Shown piece by piece: positions 48,566-60,190 of a DNA stretch of 64,000 nt. The DNA is taken from NCBI GenBank assembly GCA_002633025.1, contig NMRB01000153.1, positions 1 through 64,000 on the forward strand, given 5' to 3'. The stretch is from Notospermus geniculatus (lineage: Eukaryota; Nemertea; Pilidiophora; Heteronemertea; Lineidae). The notes under the pieces are model-generated. The model did no database searches and was not told the DNA's origin. It saw only the letters and a program-made list of their open reading frames with translations. The first letter of the stretch is position 1; every line of letters begins with the position of its first letter. A program made the position numbers and the translations under genes.

Positions 48566-50201
48566 ATATAAAATCTCAGGGTCTCTGCATAATGTTTCTC
48601 AAATAACTTTGTTGACAAGAGTACTTTGATAGCACAATGTGAAAGGAATATGTCCCTTATTCTCAATGAATATCACTTTGGTTTCTGATGTGGGATAGGG
48701 CTAGAAACTTGGTTGCAGGCGGGGTTGTTGGCACGGTGGGTTGGCAAGATTGCAACTGCACAAGAGTGCACGGAGGTTATGATAGGTCTAAATCTCTGCC
48801 TGCAGAGTCTGTTAAGGAAATTTGAAAAGGTTGGTATTGCTCAAAAGAATTTTGACTACCCGACATTCAGTGCTGTAATGTACATACATGTACATGTATA
48901 TGTACGGTGCAAGTACACTTAGGCCTACCTTTAGGGCATTGGGCATGTTTCTGTTGTCCTATGTCTTGCATGTCCTTGTCAGGACATGTCCCAATACATT
49001 CTACTATGCACTGCATGGTTACATGCTGGGCTAATGATGAAAATGTTTGCATGTACCTTTCATCTTTATGGTTCCCTTTCTCCACTGCAGATGTCATCAC
49101 TGTGTTTTTTGCTTACCTTTAATTTCAGCCCATAATCAAATATTAACAACTTCAAGATGTTCCATCTCCGCAATTAGTTTCATAAAAGAAGCACTTCAAG
49201 CAAATATATCATTGTCATATTCGTCTTGTCATGATGAACACCCAATTTAATTTCATGGCGAAATTGACATGCCTTTGATGGCTTTAATACAATTGCCTCT
49301 GGACATGAGGCACGTTTGTGTCAGATATAGATGACCTTGACTACAAAGATAACTTCAAATGTCATGTTATTTCATCCTTGGCTGTATCTGATGTCAGATT
49401 CAGTATTTCAATGGAAGTTGAATGATGCAATCAATGATGAATAGTGTCAGTGATAGATAATTGCTTTATTGCTTGATGCTCATGCCTTGAAGGCATCAAA
49501 AAATGATTTCCTCTGATTTCTTGATCACTGGGCTGAAATTTTTGTAAGTGGTTTATATGCATGGTGTATTCTGTCAAACAGCTTGAATGAAAGACATATA
49601 ATTGATCCTTGAAAAATTTTAGTCAGAAATTACAAGTCTCTGGTTCTTGATAATTTTTGATGGAGATTCTGTGCTACTGAAAGCAGGTGCTTGCAGTTGA
49701 AAGCGATGGATTTCTGTCATTTGAAGAGTTTGTTGCTGGCAAGACCCGCAGTTCCTCCATTCCTCTGATACAGGGGTCATGCACCTGTTACCTTTTCCTA
49801 AGAAATGTTGACCCAATGAAAGGAGAGAATTGGGTCCCCATTCTGGAGAAGATAGAACTTAATTGATGATGTCACCATTTTTAACTGGACCATGGATTAG
49901 GCATGCATCCACTGGGCCTAATGTCAAACATGGTAACCTGTCTTGTGAAGAAACAAAATTTCCCAGTATAAAAATATTTATCAATATTCAAGAATCTTAT
50001 GAATTTTTCAAGTGTTTATTTTGAAACATTGAATCGAGAGCTGAATACCGTAGCTTGTTCAAGAGTGGTCGTTTCTTCTGGGAAGAAACAGAAAAAGAAT
50101 TGAAGGAGTTTGCAGATAGTGTGGATCTTGAGTACATCTGAATCCTTGACTCCAAGTGGTGGTGTACGGCAAAGTTATGTGATTCTGCCTCCAAGTAGCA
50201 C
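48566..50201. other. DMD: Intron stretch without recognised genes
   Basis: A dense cluster of TACATGTA words lies at 48879-48905. A strong acceptor-like tract (TTACCTTTAATTTCAG, ending 49128) is followed by stops in all frames within about 60 bases, so no exon is called. Confidence 0.5.
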
Positions 50202-50372
50202 TATAGAGGCTATGCACGTGACGTCATCAGCGAGGTGACGCCATGTTGGATGGAACGTTGTGACATGCTGACGCAGTGCATCTGACCACATGCTCCGTCC
50301 ATTTTCCATCCAACACGTGACGTCATACCCATTGATGATGTCATTTGATGATGTCAGTGCTTAGCCTCTATA
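50202..50372. mobile_element. TA-flanked MITE (171 bp) carrying CRE-like TGACGTCA sites
   Basis: Terminal inverted repeats TATAGAGGCTATGCAC on the left and (reversed) TATAGAGGCTAAGCAC on the right start and end with TA. Just inside the left end is CACGTGACGTCAT, and CACGTGACGTCAT also occurs at about 50315. This gives E-box-like CACGTG overlapping a CRE-like TGACGTCA on each side. A non-autonomous element of the TA-target type is likely. Regulatory activity is untested. Confidence 0.8.
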
Positions 50373-52125
50373 AGCTACAAGTTTGGCATCAGCCACTCCA
50401 TTCCCCTGCCTCTCTAGCGCAGATTGAAAGGGTTAAAATATGGATATATCCCCCATTCACAGTGTTATCAAGAAAAAAGGCTGTTTATGTCGGCAAATTA
50501 TTATGGATCTTTGTATCGAGCCTGGGGATGGCTACAACGCCAATATCTCCCATGCATCATTATCAGCGTTGATAGCTTTCTGTCTGCTGATGAAAGTAAA
50601 CCAAGCCACCTATAGTTAGCCAAAGAAAGACCAGAGGTAGGCTATCTCGGATGATTTTGATGGCTTTGGTTATAAAATTTGCTTCACCACTACTCGAGTT
50701 GTAATGTGATTGATTTGAGTAGAAATACCTTGCCTGATTGACTTGATGGCTTTCTTGAGGTGATGTTTTTCTTCAAAGAAAACCCATTATTGAACATCAT
50801 TCTGCTGTACTTTGTTTATCTCTTAACGCTTTCTCAAACAACTTGTGCAATGGAAGGTGCAGTCAGTAGGTGAAGACTCCTCGATGAAGGTGTTCAGGTC
50901 CTCAATGGCTCAACAGGCTGTGGAGCCTGGCATTGAGTTCATTGATGTTGCAAGGCCAGTGGACTCACCATTACATTGACCGCTGTGGGAACTACGGCAG
51001 ACTGCAATGTGCCAAATTTAATGTTGATGTCCTTCAGATTTTCTCGCCCTTGGTGTCAATATATTGTAGTATGTTGAACACTTCATCCCAAGCTGCATAT
51101 CAAGTATGACCTTCGGGCAATGTTGTCACATTTTGATTATTGGAATCCAGGTACAAGTGTTCCTTTGAAATTTTGCATTTGTCTGACCTTGCTCTGTATA
51201 GTACTAGGCCTACTCCATCTTATTGTGTGATGTTTAACTTGGTCACATTGTCATGCAGTGGACTTTTGTATACAGACTGGACAAACAGATCAGGAATTCC
51301 ATTCATAAATTTTCATCATAAGTACAGATATAGGCCCTATCATAATATACAGCAACAGGTAGGCCTAGGCTACATGTCAAGCGTGCAGGGGCCAAAGCCA
51401 TAGCTATTTGGCCATCAATAGTTGTGATTCACTGATGTAATACAGTGAGAGGTCTACATCACGTTTGGCGTTGATAGGTGTGAAGTAATGACCATTGCCT
51501 GGGCTCGCAAAATGAAATCTCCAATGAAAGACATTTCCTCTTCCATCAGAAGCACTTGAATCATACTACTCACACCCCCTTTGACCTCCTTGACCGTAAA
51601 AGATACGATGTGAGAAGTCAGCTGGATGGTCTACTCACACGTGATGATGGTCAGCCCCCTCTCAAACGTGGCCATCAGGAATATGGTTCCTGTGGTGCGC
51701 TTTGGTTCGGCATTCTATACTCTTATTGACTCCTTCACAATGGAGGGGCTGAATATCTTAAGGACTAGTCAATGACAGTGGTGTGATATCTTAACTCTTT
51801 CGTTTTGGTGGTCAGTGGGAGATTTTACTGCTGTCAGACTAGGCCACCACCAGTCAGTGGTCCTAGAACGTCACGAAATTTGACTCACAGAGAAATGCAG
51901 CCAAAACGCCATCCATAATGATGTGGAGGGCATGGCTTACGTCTGTGACTCTACCTGGTAATAAGTTATAGGAGAGACTTCTATGGCTGAGTTCACTGAG
52001 GCTGCATGAAACATCACATGATGTGAAACACTTTGTAATATTTTTACATCAAGACTGTTGAATTCCACTCAGGCAATCTGATAGCGCTATCTCCGATTGC
52101 ACTCTCTATCTATCAGTCATCACTT
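50373..52125. other. DMD: Intron stretch without recognised genes
   Basis: Short chance open frames only. TAGGCCTA words occur at 51205 and 51360. Nothing else was recognised. Confidence 0.55.
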
Positions 52126-52615
52126 CTTCAGCATATCTTGTTGCTTCCTTGCTGTCCATTGGAAAGCTCTTAATATTTCAATATCAGGATTTCCATTCCA
52201 TGCAGTTATTAGAATAAATTGCCTCAAAGCCTCGCCGACAAGGATGGAATCTGAATACACACTCAACAACTAATTTCCAGTTGTAGGATTTGAACTTGAA
52301 ATGCATACTTCGGCAGCGTCAGTATTATTGATTCACCCCTTCCCCGCCCGATGCAATTACTCGAGGAGACTAGTTTAGAACCATTAGAAGCTACGTTATA
52401 TTGAATTGTACCAGCTTTTGATGGGAGTTAGCGCCATTTTGACATCAGAGATAAGAGAATCTGGACGATATTGGTTGTAATGCCATAGTGAACCAGTCAC
52501 TGATTGGAATGTTTGCCTGGGATATTTTATTAGGTTTACCGTTGGGGGATGCTGGGGAATGATGATAGACTACCCTATGGAATTGCATGAGTCGTCGTCA
52601 GTTTGATCTTGTCGT
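52126..52615. repeat. Direct duplication, copy 1 (490 bp), abutting an N
   Basis: From CTTCAGCATATCTTG to GATCTTGTCGT this stretch is repeated at 52617-53107, with a single N at 52616 between them. The copies differ by only a handful of bases. As at 27762, this looks like an assembly overlap or unmerged haplotypes. Confidence 0.92.
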
Positions 52616-52616
52616 N

Positions 52617-53107
52617 CTTCAGCATATCTTGTTGCTTCCCATGCTGTCCATTGGAAAGCTCTTAATATTTCAATATCAGGATTTCCATTCCATGCAATTA
52701 TTAGAATAAATTGCCTCAAAGCCTCGCCGACAAGGATGGAATCTGAATACACACTCAACAACTAATTTCCAGTTGTAGGATTTGAACTTGAAATGCATAC
52801 TTCGGCAGCGTCAGTATTATTGATTCACCCCTTCCCCGCCCGATGCAATTACTCGAGGAGACTAGTTTAGAACCATTAGAAGCTACGTTATATTGAATTG
52901 TACCAGCTTTTGATGGGAGTTAGCGCCATTTTGACATCAGAGATAAGAGAATCTGGACGATATTGGTTGTAATGCCATAGTGAACCAGTCACTGATTGGA
53001 ATGTTTGCCTGGGATATTTTATTAGGTTTACCGTTGGGGGATGCTGGGGAATGATGATAGACTACCCTATGGAATTGCATGAGTCGTCGTCAGTTTGATC
53101 TTGTCGT
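52617..53107. repeat. Direct duplication, copy 2, probable assembly artefact
   Basis: Near-identical to 52126-52615; visible differences include CCTTGC against CCCATGC near the start and one G/A change. If the two copies are haplotypes, about 490 bp of the intron is counted twice. Confidence 0.9.
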
Positions 53108-55055
53108 GATGTGTGTCAGCAACAGTCTGGGTCTGTCTAAGGTTGACATGTACCTGTGATGAAATCATCTCGTCTAGGAAGTTGTTTTATGAGCAAAAAT
53201 ATTAAATCAAGAACTGGCATCGTCAGTTCAGTTGGTAGACAGATGATATCAGTCATTTGGCGGCAGTACAAAGAAAGGGAGAAATATGTGGTGTCTAAAG
53301 AGTGTCACCCATCCTACCGAATGAGGATGGGCCAAATCTGTAGATTCCAAAGCCATACTGATTGAGAGACTGGCCAAGGGGACTGGAGGTTCTCAAATTA
53401 CAGTTTACGTAACTGTTGTGACATCCAGTTAAAGCTATAGGCCTCCATGGTCTACCACAAAGTATTGGCTTTTCAGTCTGACTGGGTGGCCTGAGTGCCC
53501 TGTGCAATTCAACCTACGGAGCAGGTACGTAGGCCTACATGTTGATAAAGACACATTTTAGTAAATTTAAATAAAGACAAGGCTTTACCATTCATGGAGC
53601 AGTTAGTGAAATTATTGGAACTATGGCCATCAACGTTTCTAAATAACCAGTAGTACAGATTACTTTATAATCTACAGATTTTGCTAGAAGTGTATCATTT
53701 ATTCGTCACAAAAGTGATACATGCTGACATCAGCATCAACCATTTGATTTGCAGTGAAGATGTGGCTAGCCACGCTAACATCAATATTGACGAGTGATAA
53801 TTAGAAAGCAACTCGTATCCACAAATGACATTGAAACCAATCTCGTGCGAACACGAGGCAGTTCGTTTATGAGTCAGGCAAAGCCATCAATTGCTGTAGT
53901 GATTTTTACACCTCGTTGATGCCGACGATTCTAAGCGTTGTTGATTTCTCTCTAAGTTGGTGCAAGTGACAACTACATCAGTGTAGATGTTGATTTAGAA
54001 ATCCTGGCCAAGTTGGTTTGGTTAAAATGACCTGTATTATTATAATCCAATATCCTGTAAGGCCAGTCGAGGTGGGAAAAATTTCAGCAAGGCCGCATTG
54101 CATCCATGTGAAATGCACTCCTGCACAACTGCTATATTCATCAAGTCATTAGGTCCTGATTAGAATTTGAATGGTGAAAATGTACATGATTTTGTGTCAA
54201 ATTATGCAATGATTGCAAATTAATTACATGTACAAGCCATACAACAATAAATAGAAGGAACACGTTTTCTGTACCTTGCAGTACTCGCTTACTTTGCAAT
54301 TTATGGTCAAGTTCAGGTGAAAATGTGTTCCGCTAATGCATAGGGACAGCAAAGGTTAATTGTTGTTGTGATTCTTGCTACATGCTACATTCTCATGCGT
54401 ATTTGCATTTAGCATGTAATTGCTGGATCAACAGATTCTTTGGAACAGTCACTTCATTTCTTCAAATGCTGTGCATCCATACACTACAATCACCGTTCAG
54501 CTTGCAGTGAAACCCAGCCTTGTGACGTAAATTTTTCCAAGTTCAAAAACTGTGAGGTGAATTAACCAAATGCAGCTGGAGTTGATTCTAATAAACTCAG
54601 GCAGCTGAGGTGGCTGTCATTAAATATTGATTAAACCATGTTGATCGACTGCATCAGAAGCGAACTACCGAGTTCTTTCTTCTTCGGATATGTTTTCTAA
54701 TGAAAATTTCAATGGCAGATGTGAAAACACCAAAAACCTATCGAAAACTATAGCTTTGTCACTTATCCAAAGATGGCTGCCATGGCAGCCATATTGACTA
54801 TCATTTTCACATCCCCAATGATGAGAGAAAAATACCGATATTCCTGTGATGGATGTGGCATTTCCTGGTGGATGGCTGTAGTTGATATATGGGCCACTAG
54901 GGGCACTGCTCATCGAATATGGCCACCACGGCAACCATTCCTCTTTTCCTGCCCAACTCTTTATCCTTGGATGAGATGCTAAAAACAATTGTTTTGCTAA
55001 AGAATGTAAATCTGTGTACATTTCCCTCCATTTGATTATTTTCAAGGTGAAGTTT
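53108..55055. other. DMD: Intron stretch without recognised genes
   Basis: Two ATGGC palindromes of the dispersed family occur at 54770-54797 and 54915-54940. The 196-codon minus-strand frame (54665-55255) covers the recursive-site region and shows no known domain. Confidence 0.5.
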
Positions 55056-55142
55056 TTATTCCTCACCACATTCATGTTTGCTTTCTCTTTCTCATTCCAG
55101 GTGAGTAATGGTGATGAGACAGCCTTCCCTACCGTGGTGAGT
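55056..55142 (+). promoter_or_regulatory. Candidate recursive splice site 3 with 36-nt RS-exon (55100|55101)
   Basis: This is the strongest of the three. A long pyrimidine tract (TTTGCTTTCTCTTTCTCATT) ends in CCAG at 55100, fused directly to GTGAGT (55101-55106). A second donor, CCGTG|GTGAGT, starts at 55137 and defines a 36-nt RS-exon (55101-55136). Unlike the other two, this exon is a multiple of 3, has no stop in phase 0 and would encode VSNGDETAFPTV. It could therefore also act as an in-frame cassette microexon between RKLK and DLQAE. It lies 15,065 bp after candidate 2 and 8,677 bp before the exon at 63778. Confidence 0.72.
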
Positions 55143-55409
55143 ACTGGGTAACTCGGCTCGATTCTGCTTTTAAGAGAAAAGTGGCTTTCAAAGGAGTATT
55201 TATCGGAAGATCCTCTGGTGTGATTTTCTCTCCACTTTCTTCCTGACTGACACAAATGTCAAAGAAGTTTCACCGGAACTGATTCTTGTCGATCACATTC
55301 TGAAAGGCTGACCACAACAACAAGATTTTGTCCCTGGTTCTTGCAACTTTCTTTACCTTTTGAAAAATGTGCAGAGCATCAGGGTTGACAGCCACTCAAA
55401 ATCATCCAA

Positions 55410-55654
55410 TAGACAAATCCCAAATTCCCAGATCTGCGCACTTCCGCCAAAATCGCAAACACAACCTCGACCTGAAACCAGCTGACGTGATGCAATCCAT
55501 GATTCAGCAATGGTCGACTCTGACGCAACGTCGTCGAAGTCACTGTCGTGGGGTTCTCTGCGTCACGTCATTCAGTTTCAGACTGAGGTTGTGTTTGCGA
55601 TTTCGGCGGAAGTGCGCAGATCTTTCTCGTTTGCGTCAATTTGGGATTTGTCTA
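55410..55654 (-). mobile_element. MITE family A, copy 3 (245 bp, opposite orientation to copy 1)
   Basis: Terminal inverted repeats TAGACAAATCCCAAATT and AATTTGGGATTTGTCTA are perfect mirror images. The interior is highly similar to the reverse complement of 11609-11853 and of equal length. It is bounded by TA. The 96-codon open frame across it (55367-55657) has a minus-strand counterpart in copy 1 (11585-11776), so shared peptides are a by-product of repeat identity and not a gene family. Confidence 0.9.
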
Positions 55655-56150
55655 TAGGCCTTAGATAATATAAGAAGAAAAACAAATTATTTTTCATCTG
55701 GAAAGTTAAAGTAGGCCTATATAGATATCTTGAAATCCTAGAGACAGTGCAGCTTTAACATGGGCATCTCCTTCGCTTGATCTTGGAACTTCTAGAATTG
55801 ATACGCCAGTGTCAAACATGAGGCCATTTGTCAGTTGCTTGACATCCGATAAGAAAACTGTCCAGAATGTGTCACCTTCACCGTCCTCCTCCACGGAGTG
55901 TTCTGTATCGACGTCCCTGCCCATTTCATCCTAATTAGCTGGTGTCTGTACCTGTTATAGCGCAGTCGGTAAACCCCCAATGGGCATTGTCTCATATAGC
56001 GCATGAGATTAGCAGCCTTCACAAGACAAGGCATTGGCTGGGTGTATGTTGAGGACAGGTGAAGGTATTCTTAGCTGGAGAAATAAATGGTGGCTTGTTG
56101 ATGAAACTGGCAATTCTGTGTGGAACATTGCTAACATTGGTAGTTTTCTG
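55655..56150. other. DMD: Intron stretch without recognised genes
   Basis: Nothing recognised apart from short chance open frames on the minus strand. Confidence 0.5.
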
Positions 56151-56151
56151 T

Positions 56152-56460
56152 TGAAATGTACATGGTCATCAGGTCTGAAATGTACAAGGTCATCAGGCAT
56201 GAAATGTACAAGGTCATCAGGCATGAAATGTACAAGGTCATCGGGCCTAAAATGTACAAGGTCATCGGGCATGAAATGTACAAGGTCATCGGGCATGAAA
56301 TGTACAAGGTCATCGGGCATGAAATGTACAAGGTCATTAGGCCTGAAATGTACAAGGTCATCAGGCCTGAAATGTACAAGGTCGTCAGGTCTGAAATGTA
56401 CAAGGTCGTCAGGCCTGAAATGTACAAGGTCATCAGGGATGAAATGTACAAGGTCAGAAG
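56152..56460. repeat. 24-bp minisatellite (about 13 units)
   Basis: Thirteen or so units close to GAAATGTACAAGGTCATCAG plus GCAT or GCCT follow head to tail. Because 24 is a multiple of 3, four frames on the two strands stay open as 8-residue repeats (MKCTRSSG, MYKVIRHE, MPDDLVHF, MTLYISCP) over 103-157 codons. These look like genes in an ORF scan but begin and end with the array. Confidence 0.93.
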
Positions 56461-57181
56461 TACATGGAAATGTAAGATGCGTCTTTACCTATTTTCATCG
56501 CAACTGATAAGCTATGGTAAAATGGATGAATATTATTTCTACTTTGATATTCTACCTTCTCCACTTGATCCTTTCATATATCTACTTTGTGATTGAAAGC
56601 AGTCATTCATAGTTCATATAACTTGCTGTAGGCCTACAGCTGAAGATCTTGAACTGTATCCATGAGTATCATGTATCCATTAAGTATCAGGGGAAATGAT
56701 TTTACAGCTGTCCAGAAGAGCTGGTGAGGAAGATCGACTCAAATATTCCCGAGTTAACTAGTGTCAACTTCATCATATCCCCTCGCAGTTGGAACATGAT
56801 ATAGAGTATACAGTAGAGCCATGGTCATAATGGGCAATCAATACTACACGGAACAAATTGGACACCAATAAGGGCCAACACCCTCATTTATACCCGGCTG
56901 TTCCCTCAATCAATCCTTTGATGGTACCTGCTAATGAGACCCTGGCCGTCTGATGATGCTGTGCAGGGTTCTCCCTGGGCTTCCTTTGCTCTTCTCTTTC
57001 AATCAAATCATCAAGGGTCTAAAAGAATGAGACTTTCCTTGCTTGGAAATTGAAAAAATATTGGCTTTAAGATTGTGGGCATCTCTTCAGGGAATTATCA
57101 ATAGCATCTGATGTTTTAATGTGGTGCAAGAGGAACTGGAAGTCTTCAGGTGAGGGCACATTGATTTCAAAGAGTGTCATT
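56461..57181. other. DMD: Intron stretch without recognised genes
   Basis: Nothing recognised on either strand. Confidence 0.5.
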
Positions 57182-57300
57182 GGCTAATATTCATAAACGG
57201 TAGCAAGTGCTTTTACTTCAAGGTTTGCAGTACATTTACATTGTAGCTTGCTGTCCAAATCTTAAGTAAAAGCATTTGCTAACTTTTATGAATACCAGCC
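57182..57300. mobile_element. MITE-like element, TATTCATAAA-end type (119 bp)
   Basis: The left GGCTAATATTCATAAACGGT and the reversed right end GGCTGGTATTCATAAAAGTT pair. Matching continues through AGCAAGTGCTTTTACTT (right: AGCAAATGCTTTTACTT). Arms are about 38 bp. End sequence and length place it with 43797-43914 and 24382-24500 as one loose family. Confidence 0.82.
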
Positions 57301-57957
57301 ATTGTGTCCCTGTCTTGGATCCGTGTCAAAATCGATAATCGGTCCTTGTCTTTTTCAATTATTTGTCACATCTTGGAGTACCATTAGATGTGACGCCACT
57401 GCTCCTTCCGATATTATGCTGACGCAGAATGAACACATTCAGGTGGACGGAACTTGGCTCTGCAGGATTTTTCTGATGCCCACAAAAAATGTCAACTCGT
57501 AGGCCTATCAACCACAATTGGAATTTTTTGGACTTCAGTGCACTTACCGTGATGAAAAATCCTCTTGGCTCTGAACCAATGACGAGTACATTGCTATTGA
57601 ACATACCTCAAACATCGACATACATAGCCACCTAAATACTCGGCAGAAATCAGCGTAGTTGATATCGTTGCCATGGCAACAGAAACTATCGTTGGTAACT
57701 AGAAGGTTAAGACTTAATCAACATGGATGATTTCAGTGTAGGGACGTAGATTTTCTAATTGGTGGATTTCATTCTTATTCCTTGCCCCTGTTCGGTCTGA
57801 TTGACAGCTTAGCTAGGAGGGCATGGAGTTCACGTTATTATTGGTTTGTGGATGTCAGATTCATTGACAAGATGGAGTCTGTATAGCACATTGTAGGCAA
57901 TGTATCTGTCATGACCAGTAGCCAGAAAGGTAGCTGGAGTGTAACCACGATCGATGG

Positions 57958-58032
57958 ATCAGGGGTTCTCAATACTGAAGACCATGGTCTGAGGGATCAG
58001 GGGTTCTCAATATTGGAGACCATGGTCTGAGG
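57958..58032. repeat. Two tandem 37-38 bp units
   Basis: GATCAGGGGTTCTCAATA followed by GACCATGGTCTGAGG occurs twice in succession with two or three differences. This is a small recent duplication. Confidence 0.85.
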
Positions 58033-58103
58033 TGACTCTCTTCATCCTCACCAAATACCAGTTTGAAATCCTGGGTTGTCATTCCAATCCTAAGCAACTA
58101 CTT

Positions 58104-58427
58104 AAGCCTGCAGCACACGTCACTACTTTCGTTGCTCGTACAGGCAATTTTCATGGTCACCACGAAAATGGCCAAGTGTGCTGTGGCCGGCAATGACCAC
58201 TCACCATGGAAATTCTGTGGTGACCGCGAGTTGCCACAAGTTGCCGAAAATCAAACCAGTTTAATTTCTCACCAGGAAAATTGCTCGTAGTTGCGAGTTG
58301 TGGTGCATGATGCGTGGCCATCAGCAACACATGAGACTACTGAGTGGTGACGTCTGCTGTAAACTGGCAACCACCACAAAAATTGCCTGTACGAGCAACG
58401 AAAGTGGTGACGTGTGTTGCTAGCTTT
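58104..58427. mobile_element. Inverted-repeat element (about 320 bp)
   Basis: Left CAGCACACGTCACTACTTTC then GTTGCTCGTACAGGCAATTT pairs with the right side GCCTGTACGAGCAACGAAAG then GTGGTGACGTGTGTTGC. Arms are about 55 bp with few mismatches, and the match extends outward through AAGC. The interior repeats words such as GTGGTGACC and GTTGC. The 133-codon minus-strand frame (58337-58738) overlaps the right arm and has no recognisable domain. Confidence 0.85.
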
Positions 58428-60046
58428 ATATTGGAGATGGTTAGCAGTTTCCAGAACCATCTTTTAGGAAAAGGTGCCGACTTAGAGGAAATGCATGGCA
58501 TTGGAATTGATGCTAAGGTTTGCTTTTCTATTTTCATTAACAAGCTGAAATATGTCTGTCCTTCATGAAAGACAACACCTGGTAATTTTCCCCTCTTGTT
58601 CCAAAAAGTGTGAAATGCACAACTGTCAAGTGGCAGCACATGTTCCACTCTACTTTTGCCCCCACTACAAAAGTATGGCCATGTTACAAAAAGAATTTCT
58701 GAACATCTGCTGTTTTCCCTTCCATGAGGTTTGTCCATGTTTCACCCAACAAGTAGCAACATCTGCTCCTTCGACGAAGCCAACAACCGCTGCTACATCA
58801 GTATGCTGTGAGAGTCTTATTTACCCCCACATGCAAATGTCTAAAAAAGATGCTTAGCTGAGTAAGCTGGGTTCAGTGATGTCGTGGTATGGTCTTTTTG
58901 TTGAGACCAGGAAAATCTTCGATGCATTTTTGCCAGAAATCTAATCAATACCTTGGATGTGAACTAGACCAATTCTGTTCAATGATTTTGCTGTGAATAG
59001 AACTTGAAAAGTACATCACACGGAATGAAGAATTTCTTTACCTTCAAAGCTAATGGTTGGTGGTGAGTAGCCTTCATTTCTCCTGGTGATAGATTAGTTT
59101 GGAGCATATTTCATTTGATCCTATTCTCACCGACGGAAGCAATACTTCCACATTGGTTGCATGACAGTTTTCAATATGGCCCCCATGGCAGCCATCTTGA
59201 AGTTAGTTGGTTGTTGGACATTTCGAGGATGGTTTGTCTGATTGAATCGATTTGTGCTAACTCTGTGTGTTGGGACTATCTTGAGTAAATATAAATATAA
59301 GCATGCTGTGATTTTCAAGATCATCACCATCATGACCATAGCAATACCCCATGCAACTATGTGCGGATATTTTTCTCATTGTTGGAAGCAACACTTCCAC
59401 ATTGCTCATAGTAGCTTGTTGAATTATAACAGTGAAGAAGTAAAAGGCAAAATGAGTTTGTTTGTAACTTTGAACACCAGAGCAGATTACTCATGATCTC
59501 TTCTCAAGAGTTTTATGAAATATCTCTAAAAGATGCAAAGGAATGAAAAAAAATCATTGTATTGTTGAGACTATGTTACATGTTAGTTTCAAATTGCTTG
59601 CGGAACTACAACTTTTTACGTTTCCCTAAAAAATGCTTGAAGAAGACTGCGTGAGAGAACAGGCACTTTGAAATGTGACCTGCTTGGCAGGAAAGTGATC
59701 TGTACATGTGGATGAGATATCACAGGTATTGATCGTCTAAGAGAATGTTAGATCGTGAAGATGAGGGAAACCTGCATGAAACCTGGCTGAATCAATTGTT
59801 CATTTCAAAGTAAGGGTGTGGATGGAGTCACTTTTCAACCTAAATTTGGTTTTGTGAAATGTTATGAACTTTGTTGGAATTCACTGTTTGTAGAGATTTC
59901 TAGCACGAGAATGAGAAATATTTGTCAAATTGTCAGTTATCGATTTAGTTATAGATTGATATGAACATATTAAAAAGTGCAAAATATATATTGGATCAAG
60001 TACAGGGGCCAATAAAACTTGTTAACTTGTCCTTTGACAAACAAAC
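58428..60046. other. DMD: Intron stretch without recognised genes
   Basis: One ATGGC dyad of the dispersed family is present at 59172-59200. No coding signal was seen. Confidence 0.5.
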
Positions 60047-60190
60047 TGATGATCACCACTGGAACTACCACCGGGACTACCACTGCAGTTCCAGTGGTGA
60101 CACTGGGTTCACCACTGTTTATCCACTGGCTACATCAGATTTCTACCACTGGAAACACCTCCAGTTTACCACTGGGATCACCACTGAGTT
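60047..60190. repeat. Degenerate CCACTGG-rich repeat
   Basis: About a dozen ACCACTGG or CCACTGGNAC words occur in 144 bases, some inverted (CCAGTGGT), with irregular spacing. It may be an old microsatellite or the end of a short transposon. Confidence 0.7.

Noticed and set aside
48164-48666. Three overlapping minus-strand open frames of 86-113 codons
   Set aside because: They coincide with a degenerate minisatellite; the repeated Phe/Ile/Pro/Met motifs follow the DNA repeat in all frames.
49110-49140. Strong acceptor-like tract TTACCTTTAATTTCAG
   Set aside because: Stops appear in all frames shortly after and no donor defines an exon.
54665-55255. 196-codon minus-strand frame
   Set aside because: Longest minus-strand frame in the window but without any recognisable domain, and it spans the pyrimidine tract of the recursive-site candidate on the other strand.
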